DNA from: Sipunculus nudus
Lineage: Eukaryota; Annelida; Sipuncula; Golfingiida; Sipunculidae
Direction: 5' to 3'
Assembly (NCBI GenBank): GCA_026874595.1
Contig: CM049308.1
Location: 47,933,327 to 47,997,326 of the forward strand
Length of the DNA: 64,000 nucleotides
How positions within the stretch are numbered: the stretch's first letter is position 1; each line of letters opens with the position of its first letter. Position numbers and translations under genes: made by a program. Shown here one piece after another: positions 34,298 through 42,893 of this stretch. The notes below the pieces were generated by a model. The model was given only the letters and a program-made list of their open reading frames with translations, was not told where the DNA came from and searched no databases.

Positions 34298-34993
34298 TTG
34301 TATGGCGAGCGTGCCAGGATATAATTAGCCTTAAAAAACTGGCTAATTACAGTAAGTTTCAGAAGTTTTGAACTGATTCATATACTCAAACTAGAGTTGG
34401 TCTGAATTAATAATTGGAAATGACACCAAACTGATGTTGTAGTGTATACTTGCACAATGAAATTACCCCACTGTTAGGAGTTAATATTTATTCAGTGAGA
34501 ATATTACCTGAAGCACAACATTGTTTCAGGATTAGCATATACCTTGAAGATTTGGCTAGAACACATGCATGTTTTGTGAGTAATGCTAGTTCAGTGATAC
34601 CTGAACATCATTACTGGTTTGATATAAACCCAGATTAGAGTGAAAATTTTTGATGTTGTTAGATACGCCCTGGTATAATTTTTCCTACACTGGTTTGTGA
34701 TTGGTCACGTGGTAGGGTCTCTTTACAGGTAAGTTTACCCCTCCCGATTGGCATGGTAATCATAGGTGCATGGTGTTTATTGATATTTTGATATCCATCC
34801 GTCCATCCGTCTGACCCTTTGTCCGACCTTCCGTCCGTCCGTCCGTATAAGTAGATTTTGACGCGTAGAGCTACCGTAGTGTTATTGTACGGATACCGCC
34901 GGTTCGTTAGGTTGGCTTTAACAGTACGTATTTACGGATTTTTAAGAGCGGATATTACTAGATACTGGAATCTTACTAGGTTAGAGCGTTACC
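34298..34993 (+). other. Retrotransposon leader region
   Basis: Untranslated stretch between the 5' LTR and gag. It has a CCGTCCGTCCGT-type simple repeat (about 34797-34850). No ORF of interest. Confidence 0.6.
34302..34318 (+). promoter_or_regulatory. Putative primer-binding site
   Basis: TGGCGAGCGTGCCAGGA starts five bases after the LTR. TGG is the expected complement of a tRNA 3' CCA end. I could not assign the primer tRNA. Confidence 0.5.
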
Positions 34994-35689
34994 ATGGAAA
35001 CGTTAGAGTCACTTGTTAGATGCGGACAGGCCTTGGGGCTTAAGGACCAGGCTTTACAAGATTATGTTGAGGCTAGACGGCGTGCGGATGAAGAACGTGA
35101 GGAAAGAGCCAGGCAACGTGAAATAGAGAAGGAACAGCGGGAATTAGAGCGTGAGCGAGAGGCTAGAGCCCACGAATTAGAGGTTCTAAGGTTAAAGTCT
35201 GACTCTGGGGTTAAAGAAGAGAGAAGTAGGGATGTATTCCCGAAAACCCAGCTTCCACCTTTTGATGAGGCTCACGATCAGCTAGATGCGTTTCTTGAGC
35301 GATTTGAACGATTAGCTGTATGTCAAGGCTATGATAGGGAGAATTGGGCGTTACACCTGAGTCCGTTACTGCGGGGTAAGGCGCTAGGGACTTACACACA
35401 GTTATCGGTTAGTGAGGCCATGGATTACGATAAGTTAAAGATAGCCTTGTTAAAGCGATACCAAATGACCGAAGAGGGTTATCGACACAAGTTTCGGACT
35501 TGTAGGCCTGAGCGAGGCGAAACGCCGAGTCAGTTTGCGGTGAGACTGAGTGGATACCTAGACCATTGGATAGGGATGGCAGGGGTCGGAGGTGACTACG
35601 ACGGGGTAGTTAACTTGTTGATGTGTGAGCAGTTCGTAAACTGCTGTAGTAGGGATCTCTCTATGTTTTTGAAAGAGACGGTGTCGTGA
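34994..35689 (+). CDS. gag: Retrotransposon Gag (capsid part), frame broken at its end
   Basis: 231 codons from an ATG with context ACCATGG. Residues about 25-70 are almost all Glu/Arg/Ala (RRRADEEREERARQREIEKE), probably coiled coil. Residues about 85-225 are capsid-like: LPPFDEAHDQLDAFLERFER, LSPLLRGKALGTYTQL, KLKIALLKRYQMTEEGYRHK and TPSQFAVRLSGYLDHW, as in retrotransposon gag/SCAN-like domains. The frame stops at 35687-35689, and the expected continuation (ALAESYTEAHG) lies one frame over at 35700. A single-base frameshift near 35665-35690 therefore separates capsid from the zinc knuckle; it could be damage or a frameshift site. Confidence 0.85.
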   Translation: METLESLVRCGQALGLKDQALQDYVEARRRADEEREERARQREIEKEQRELEREREARAHELEVLRLKSDSGVKEERSRDVFPKTQLPPFDEAHDQLDAFLERFERLAVCQGYDRENWALHLSPLLRGKALGTYTQLSVSEAMDYDKLKIALLKRYQMTEEGYRHKFRTCRPERGETPSQFAVRLSGYLDHWIGMAGVGGDYDGVVNLLMCEQFVNCCSRDLSMFLKETVS

Positions 35690-35699
35690 CTTTGATAGT

Positions 35700-37919
35700 A
35701 TGGTAGCCTTAGCCGAGAGTTATACGGAGGCTCACGGTGTACACAGCCTTACAGCAGGTCCTCGTTATGGCAATAATGTGCCGCGTCCAGCGCAACCGGT
35801 ATCTCAGCCTAGAGAGAAGCGAGAGGTTGAGCGCAGTCCGGACGGTCAGACATTTAAGCCATCAGGAGACATCAGATGTTATTTATGTAATGAACTGGGA
35901 CATAAGGCGCGGGAAAGTAAGACTAGTGCCCGGTCGAGGCCTAGGTCTTCCCCTCAAGTAGGGCGTGCTGCTGGCGATCAGCAGAGGTATAGGACTAATT
36001 TTAGCCCCCCGTATAACCCAAAACAGAAACTGGAGACTATGTCAATGGCAGTAGTCGAGGCGGAAACGGAGACAGTCGGTGCGGTGAAACCGGAAGTAGA
36101 GAGTCCGAGTCAGTCGTTAGGATTTGCTGCCCAGACAGAAGGCGGAATCTCGTTACCTGTGTGTGAAGGGCTGGTGAATGGTAAGTCAGCGAGGGTGCTG
36201 CGGGATTCGGGATGTTCCTCGGCAGGAATACGTGAGTCGTACGTGGAGCCGAATCAGTTCACCGGACACCAGGTCGAGTGTAGGTTGTTCGACGGGTCTG
36301 TAAGACAATTTCCTACGGCTAGGATTAATGTGGACTGTGCGTACTTTGTCGGTACTATCGAGGCAATGGTGGTCGGGGATGCTGTATGTGATTTAGCGCT
36401 AGGTAACGTAGCGGGAGCGCGTGGTCCGTATGATCCGGACCCGACGTGGAAGTCTGAGCGGTCCTCAGGCATAGTGTGTGACGGTGTAGAGTCACAAAAG
36501 GAGGTGTCGTCCGCGGTGGAGACACGGAGCGCTGCACGAGAGAAACAGATACCGACGCGTAGCTTGAATGTTGCAAGCCCAGTTGCCGATGTGAGTCCGG
36601 CCGAATTTTTAAAGGCGCAGGAGGAGGATGGGTCTTTAGCGCCGTATTGGAGGCTAGCTAGAGAGGCTAGAAATGATAGTCCGTTTAGAATTGAGGACGG
36701 ATATTTAGTTCGGGTTGTGAGTGATAAACGGGGAGATCAAGATGGATCTCGAGTGGTGGTACCTCAGACGTTACGGTACGACGTAATGAGGATGGGCCAC
36801 GAAGCGGTTATGGCAGGCCATCAGGGCATAGACAAAACGCACGACCGCGTGAGAACTCAGTTTTTCTGGAAAGGGATGTATAATGACATTGCTGAGTTTT
36901 GCAAGTCCTGTCCCATTTGCCAGAAAACCATACCGAAAGGCAAGGTGCCTGGAGCTACGTTAGGCCAGATGCCATTAATTGATGAGCCCTGGCGTAGAAT
37001 TTCGATGGATCTGGTTGGGCCGATCCATCCAGCGTCTGAGAGAGGTCACAGGTATATTCTGACCGTTATGGATTATGCCACTAGATATCCGGAGGCTGTT
37101 GCTTTAAAGAACATAGATACAGTCTCTGTGGCTGATGCGCTAGTTGATATTTATGCGCGGTTAGGAGTGCCGTCAGAGGTGCTTACTGACATGGGAACAC
37201 AATTTACGTCAGACCTCATGCGAGAAGTTAGCCGTGTTTTGTCTGTAAGGCAGCTCACCACTACTCCTTACCATCCTATGTGCAACGGAATGGTGGAGAG
37301 ATTCAATGGAACGTTAAAGTTAATGTTGAAACGGATGTGCGAGGAAAGACCGCGAGATTGGGATCGGTACCTCAGCGCCGTGCTTTTTGCGTACCGAGAA
37401 GCGCCACATGAGAGCACAGGGTTCTCACCCTTTGAGTTGCTCTATGGTAGGATCGTTAGAGGACCGTTGCGGATTCTAAGGGATCTGTGGACCAAGCGAG
37501 ATACTAGCGTCGAGACTAAAACCACGTACCAATACGTCCTGGACCTACAAGACAAACTAAGCGACACATGCGCGTTAGCTAGAGAGGCGTTGAACAAATC
37601 AGCGAACAGACACAGACTGTTATATGATAGAGGTAAATGCACGCACAGGTTTGAGGCCGGAGACGAAGTTTTGTTGTTACTCCCGACAGAGCGGAACAAA
37701 TTAATGGTACAGTGGAAAGGCCCCTATACTATTGTAAACAGGGTTGGGGACTTAGACTATCGGATTAAGATTGGCGATAAGGTTAAAACCTTCCACGTGA
37801 ATATGCTGAAACGGTACCATGCTAGAAACGAGCCCCAGCATATTCTGGCAGCGGTAGCCAAGGGCGCACCTGATTCTATACATGATCCTGACGGTGTAGA
37901 CGGGGAAACAGAGCGCTGA
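35700..37919 (+). CDS. pol: Nucleocapsid zinc knuckle, protease and integrase polyprotein
   Basis: 739 codons. Residues 60-73 are a CX2CX4HX4 zinc knuckle whose last Cys is Ser (CYLCNELGHKARES). The aspartic protease has the DSG triad at 170-172 (VLRDSGCSS) and LALGNVAGARGPYDPDP at 233-249. Integrase follows directly: HHCC finger (H368, H375, C405, C408), catalytic core D438, D498 and E534 with D-D spacing of 59 and the canonical D-35-E spacing, and a C-terminal GPY/F module (VQWKGPYTI). The second Asp lies in LTDMG where LTDQG is usual. There is no RT between protease and integrase, and no env. The ORF has no stops, and its end coincides with the deletion joint. Confidence 0.9.
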   Translation: MVALAESYTEAHGVHSLTAGPRYGNNVPRPAQPVSQPREKREVERSPDGQTFKPSGDIRCYLCNELGHKARESKTSARSRPRSSPQVGRAAGDQQRYRTNFSPPYNPKQKLETMSMAVVEAETETVGAVKPEVESPSQSLGFAAQTEGGISLPVCEGLVNGKSARVLRDSGCSSAGIRESYVEPNQFTGHQVECRLFDGSVRQFPTARINVDCAYFVGTIEAMVVGDAVCDLALGNVAGARGPYDPDPTWKSERSSGIVCDGVESQKEVSSAVETRSAAREKQIPTRSLNVASPVADVSPAEFLKAQEEDGSLAPYWRLAREARNDSPFRIEDGYLVRVVSDKRGDQDGSRVVVPQTLRYDVMRMGHEAVMAGHQGIDKTHDRVRTQFFWKGMYNDIAEFCKSCPICQKTIPKGKVPGATLGQMPLIDEPWRRISMDLVGPIHPASERGHRYILTVMDYATRYPEAVALKNIDTVSVADALVDIYARLGVPSEVLTDMGTQFTSDLMREVSRVLSVRQLTTTPYHPMCNGMVERFNGTLKLMLKRMCEERPRDWDRYLSAVLFAYREAPHESTGFSPFELLYGRIVRGPLRILRDLWTKRDTSVETKTTYQYVLDLQDKLSDTCALAREALNKSANRHRLLYDRGKCTHRFEAGDEVLLLLPTERNKLMVQWKGPYTIVNRVGDLDYRIKIGDKVKTFHVNMLKRYHARNEPQHILAAVAKGAPDSIHDPDGVDGETER

Positions 37920-37920
37920 T

Positions 37921-38516
37921 AGACCTAAGACAAAGAAGGCTTTGCGAGCATTCCTAGGTCTTACAGGGTACTATCGAAAATTCGTGCCAAACTATGCGGA
38001 AATAGCGGTGCCCTTGACTGATCTAACGCGTAAAGGTCAACCTAACAAACTAGACTGGAAACCCGTACACGAGAACGCGTACTGTTCTCTAAAGGCTAAA
38101 CTGTCAGACCCTCCCATACTGAAGCTACCTGATTTCAGTAAACGATTTTATTTGAAATGTGATGCATCTGATGTTGGTATTGGCTGTATCCTGATGCAAA
38201 GACACAAGGGGATCATGCACCCAGTAGCTTAAGCCAGTCGTAAACTATTGCCCAGGGAGAGAAATTACTCCACCATCGAGAAAGAGTCATTAGCAATTGT
38301 ATGGTCTGTACAGAAATTTGAGATGTACCTGGCTTGTAGACCGTTCACCATTCAGACCGACCACAAACCATTAAAGTGTATTAGCAAATCAAAATGTGCT
38401 AATAAGAGAGTAATGAGATGGGCACTGGTTCTACAAGAGTTTAGATTTGATATTGAAGCAGTGTCAGGTAAACTAAACCATTGACCTGATTTTCTTAGCA
38501 GACTGCCTGAGTGTTA
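37921..38516 (+). pseudogene. RT C-terminal tail and RNase H, with two in-frame stops
   Basis: Frame +1 opens with RPKTKKALRAFLGLTGYYRK, the segment after the RT palm. It goes on to LPDFSKRFYLKCDASDVGIG (first RNase H Asp), ERNYSTIEKESLAIVW (catalytic Glu), FTIQTDHKPLKCI (third acidic position) and PDFLSRLPEC before the end. A TAA at 38230 stands where Tyr is expected (VAYASRK pattern) and a TGA at 38482 interrupts near NH-PDFLSR. The RT catalytic core is missing upstream. Confidence 0.85.
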
Positions 38517-38702
38517 GGATGTCAGTTAAGTCTAAACATGTACAAGATTTTGCCCTGTGTCATAGACCGTGGGCATGTACTAATGACAACTTGTTACATG
38601 ACCCTTATGTATTGCTATGTATTGCTACATGTAAATATGTTTAGCTGGACCCTGTAAGATAGAACGATACGATGTATCGAGAAAATACTGTGTATTTTCC
38701 TT

Positions 38703-38714
38703 AAAAGGAGGGGG
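38703..38714 (+). promoter_or_regulatory. Polypurine tract
   Basis: AAAAGGAGGGGG ends three bases before the 3' LTR, in the expected place for plus-strand priming. Confidence 0.8.
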
Positions 38715-38717
38715 TGA

Positions 38718-39850
38718 TGTCACCAGAAATCGGTGACAATATGTACGGTGTTTTGTATCATAGTTTAACGAAGTCTGTTCTCTATTGATATTGACGTGAA
38801 ACGTCATCCTAAAGCGTTGACAGGTCTTGATTGTATATATATATATTGTGTATTCTTGTATGGAATCCCATCGGCTATCAGCTGATTTATCCGTGTCACG
38901 CATCGTGTGTAATTATTTCTGGTATGTGGGTCGCCAAGGTGACGCTAACAGTCAAACTAGGTCACATATATCCTTATATGGGACACTTGAGAAATGAGCC
39001 AATCAGAGAACCGGATCGCCGTATTGTGACGACGATTGTGACGTCAGAGTTCAGGGAGAGACGCTGGAAGCTGCCTTCAGTTGGGTCTTGAAGCTTGAGG
39101 TGGCAGCACGCACGAACGGGAGTAGGAACATTGAAACGCCAGGAACGGCATAGAAGCAAGCTTCTACATGAGGCAAAGACCCAGCTCATGAGAACTCAGC
39201 CATGCTGCCGACAGAGCTTCGTATTGGCGATAAAGTGAGAGAGCGTTTGTCACCTGCCGGCCTAGTTCAGCTTGACCTAGATACATAACCGCCGTAAGCC
39301 GTGAAACCGTTGCTACAAGAGCAAGGTCAAGGACTCTAAGCTCTACGTAAACAAAGGGCGCTATTGCATTCATGTGATCGTAAACCTACCCGGGTCGCTG
39401 ACAAGCAAGATCAGTTGAAGATCGCTAAACTCAGAAAGACTATATGCTGCTAACCATACGCTAGATTCTACACAAAACAGTAACCAGAGATCTCTGAAGG
39501 AACTGGACTTTATTGGTTTTTATACAAACCACGGACTCAGTAAATATCCTGTATTTTTAATGTGAAGGACTATCGTATTGACACATCAACGCACACTCAC
39601 ATTTGTGTCTCTGTAAGTATTGTCTTGAATTATATTGTGAATTTAACCTGATGTCTCATAGTTTCTATTGATCTGGGTGTATGATTGTCTGGTATTTTTA
39701 TACACGTCCTTAAAAGAACCTGGAAATGTCACCTGTAATGACCGGGATCTAATTTCTTGATTAATGAAATCAAGTGGCGAGCGTTAACCCATCCTATTGT
39801 TTTATAGGATATATCCGTTGTAAAGTTATCACGTTAAGTTAGGGGTGACA
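38718..39850 (+). mobile_element. 3' LTR (1133 bp)
   Basis: Partner of 33165-34297, about 99.6 percent identical. Followed at 39851 by the second CGGAC target duplication. Confidence 0.95.
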
Positions 39851-40099
39851 CGGACACTTTTTTAGCCGACCGAACGTTTTTACTACTTTAAAAACCCCTA
39901 TTGGGCGTACACCCCGCTATTCAGGACAACGGACACTTTTTGTCCGCCCGATGGCTAAAATCACCCCAGATAACGGACACTCAAACGGCCGCCCCAATCG
40001 AACTCGGCAGAAATACTTTGAAATTGCAATTATGGTCTGTTTCCGGTACGCCTTATATCACTTAAATGTTCTAATGATTTAGTTTCTATTGAGTCGAGC

Positions 40100-40832
40100 T
40101 CTCATTGAAGCCGAATATTCATTCTGAATTCGGGCAACAGATTTCGATCATAGGCCCAGGAGCGAGGATAATGAAGTATCTGTTACAAACCAGGATCACA
40201 ACGGTCACGGGTCATGAAGTCTCGCCTGGGTCGGGGGCTTGAGGATATCAACCGATCCCCAATCCTGTAACATTTGCACCAAAGAATTTATCCCTAACTA
40301 CCAACATAAGGCGTATATGATATCATACATTTATTTATCATATTTGCTCAGGCTCCCGAAAGATGTTAAACAAAACTTGACCGAGATGCCAGAAATTAAC
40401 TTATTCCATAAGCAATTCTTTTAATATCACGGAAAGAGTGAGTAATTGAGAAATTTTACGGACCCAGTGCAGAAATGTCAAAGTCGAGACGAGTAATTCC
40501 TGTCGATGTCAGTCAATATTAGAGTATTATTTTCTCACAAGTAATGACGATTATCTTCTGGTTAATATTAAAAGCCTCATTCCAAAATAAAAAAAGTAAT
40601 AAAAAAAATAAAACACAACAACCGGTAGCAATAAATTTTATTCACATGTAACATATATGAAAGGTCAAATATTAGAGCAAACATACCGGTTTTCATGGTT
40701 GATCAAGTCCCATACTTAGGTCTACTATATGTGGCCGCAGCCGGACCTCCTGAGCCCGACCCCCTCTGGGGCACACAGCCCGCTTTAACGGACAAATCCT
40801 TTGGTCCCGTGACTGTCCGCCCGAGAGGGGTT

Positions 40833-40917
<85 letters not shown>

Positions 40918-41025
40918 CCGTAGCCTGACCCAAATTGCAGGGGGGACACAGATACGTCATGATCCTCGCTCCTGGGCCTATGATAGAATAATGTTGCCCG
41001 AATTCAGAATGAATATGCGGCATCA
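40100..41025. repeat. Inverted repeat pair, arms about 80 bp
   Basis: The left arm (about 40108-40190) reads ATATTCATTCTGAATTCGGG...CATAGGCCCAGGAGCGAGGAT; the right arm (about 40945-41025) is its reverse complement with some differences. The arms lie across the right terminal repeat of the host element and a (TA)n tract, so the order of events is not clear. Confidence 0.7.
40837..40915. repeat. (TA)n microsatellite
   Basis: About 39 units, adjoining the right terminal inverted repeat. ORFs through it are artefacts. Confidence 0.98.
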
Positions 41026-41040
41026 CTGAAAGTGTGGAAA

Positions 41041-41043
<3 letters not shown>

Positions 41044-41114
<71 letters not shown>

Positions 41115-41156
41115 TTACTGCGGGTAGTGACAGTAATGCATTGATGATTTTATGAA

Positions 41157-41236
<80 letters not shown>
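41044..41236. repeat. (CT)n and two (TA)n tracts
   Basis: (CT)n at 41044-41072 passes into (AT)n to about 41106; a second (TA)n runs 41159-41236. They are separated by GCGGGTAGTGACAGTAATGC-type unique sequence. Confidence 0.97.
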
Positions 41237-41237
<1 letters not shown>

Positions 41238-41351
41238 GCACTTATGGGTTTGATATTGGGAGGGATATAGTCTATTTCAGTCCTTTACAGGAGAATATAC
41301 TAACTGTACTGAGAAAAACTTGTACCCCTTATGTTTTTCCATCATATTATT

Positions 41352-41376
41352 GGGGGGGGGGGGGGGGGGGGGGGGG
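41352..41376. repeat. Poly-G tract
   Basis: 25 consecutive G, a likely sequencing-length problem and possible quadruplex. Confidence 0.95.
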
Positions 41377-42728
41377 CTCAATGAGTGCATTCGGTTCATT
41401 CAAAGGTAGTTCTAATAGACAGGTGGTCTTATTAGACTGGTGGTCTTTCACTGGCGGGCTCCACTCTGCTATACTGACCTGTTGATTTGGTTCACACGTG
41501 GATTTCTCTGTATATAATTTCGAATAAAATGAATAATTAAACGCTTTGTTATATATGTAGATGATCAGATGTCCTAAACAACAATTATTTTATGTTATAT
41601 GTGAATATTATCAAAAATATTATTAAAATGTGAATTTTTATATTATAAAAAAAAATGTTTTAGAGAAAGGTTATTGGCAATGGAAATAATTATGAAAATG
41701 GTATCCTTACAGACACATTCAATTTTCATCAGCTGCAAAATATGACAAATTATGTCTTTTGACACATCGTTCAGACGTCATCCACTCCCCAAAAATTACT
41801 TATTTCAACATTTGAACCTTAAATGCATGGACGTGTAAGTCGACAACGTTTAGATGAATGCACATGTATCAACACATAAAGATCCAAGTAAAGGTAAATA
41901 CAATTAACCGTGTCGTGTTAAACCGGAACAAACGCGATGATTAATAACCAGTCTTTTTTTGATATCGCAAATAAGGGATTCACTAACACCGAATCTCTCT
42001 GGTTTTCCTCATAAAATGGTAGATGAACTGCAAATGTAAACGGCAAACTATTCTGCTATATGAAGAGCCTTTGGCTAGAACATCACTTAATAAATACTAA
42101 TAATAAATTAAAAAGAAGACCGAAAAAAAAAATTTAAAAAATGACATTTTTTGCCGTAGGTACTTGTGCAGCCCCATACAGGGGAAGAGGATATAATTAC
42201 ATTGGCTTGTTATAGATATTGATGTCGAAACTGATCATAGTCTGCTCATAATAAGAATAATCTGCATGGGTTCACCACTATGATTCATTAAGGCCGAGTA
42301 TATTGACAAACATTTATATATGAAGAACTGAAACTGCAGTCGCATACAGGTGAAGGATTTTTTTTTTTTAATTTCACCATGTATATTCTTTTTCTTTTTT
42401 GATTCTATATGAAAAGGAATTAATATATGCATGTTGCCATACTAACATTATATAAAGAAGTCAACTTTGTATGTAAAATGTTCAGTTTTTTTTCTACCTT
42501 TTTCTCGTTCTCGTTAATTTAGCCGTTGAACTTGAATTTGATAATTATCAAATATGATAAATATGGTCTTAATCGTAAGATTTATCTTGAGATCAAATAT
42601 TACAGGTTACAATATTTATCTCCCCTCGCCTGGAAATTGATTCTGGACTCGGTCACGGTATGATTCCCCATGCATAAAGCCTTTCTTTCAGAAAGTCCAC
42701 AGAAGATCACACATGCTTCAGCAAAATC
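41377..42728. other. No gene seen
   Basis: AT-rich, short ORFs only. Confidence 0.4.
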
Positions 42729-42893
42729 ATGGAGGAGGCGAGTGGAAGTCAAGATGGAGTTTATGCAGAGTTGTGGTTGGTTCTAAAACACGAACCCTTT
42801 CCTGAGTTTCACAAGTGGGAATCCACAGCCAAAATAAACTTTGAAAGAATTTGTAACACTGCGAAAGGTCGCGGAGAAGGATGGGTCATTTAA
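42729..42893 (+). CDS. Unrecognised 54-residue ORF or exon
   Basis: ATG in context AATCATGGAGG, reading MEEASGSQDGVYAELWLVLK then HEPFPEFHKWE and ending EGWVI. Composition is protein-like and less AT-rich than its surroundings. I do not recognise it; it could be a first exon (GTCGCG or GTCATT near the end are weak donors) or chance. Confidence 0.25.
   Translation: MEEASGSQDGVYAELWLVLKHEPFPEFHKWESTAKINFERICNTAKGRGEGWVI

Larger units (their letters stand above)
33165..39850 (+). mobile_element. Young Ty3/gypsy-class LTR retrotransposon with integrase before RT/RNase H
   Basis: 6686 bp between perfect CGGAC duplications. The order is LTR, primer site, gag, zinc knuckle-protease-integrase, a short RT tail with RNase H, polypurine tract, LTR. 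In most Ty3/gypsy elements integrase comes last; the order here is that of the Gmr1-like group. The RT fingers and palm with the catalytic YxDD are absent: integrase ends at about 37918 and the next codons are already the RPKTKK...FLGLTGYYRKF segment normally found after the palm. With a gag frameshift and two stops in the RNase H part, this copy cannot make its own RT. Confidence 0.88.
33124..40840. mobile_element. Terminal-inverted-repeat element (pogo/Tigger-like ends) hosting the LTR retrotransposon
   Basis: TATAGTGAAACCCC (33124-33137) and its exact reverse complement (40827-40840) bound the interval, each next to a (TA)n tract. This fits TA-targeting elements with AGTGAAACC-type ends. 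ACGGAC(A) motifs recur near both ends (33159, 39851, 39928, 39973, 40788). Without the LTR retrotransposon the element is about 1 kb and shows no transposase ORF, so it is non-autonomous. The pogo/Tigger assignment is inferred from end sequence only. Confidence 0.55.

Noticed and set aside
601-39850. The tandem duplication unit and the LTRs are both 1133 bp
   Set aside because: Sequences are unrelated, and the duplication lacks LTR ends; the equal length is coincidence.
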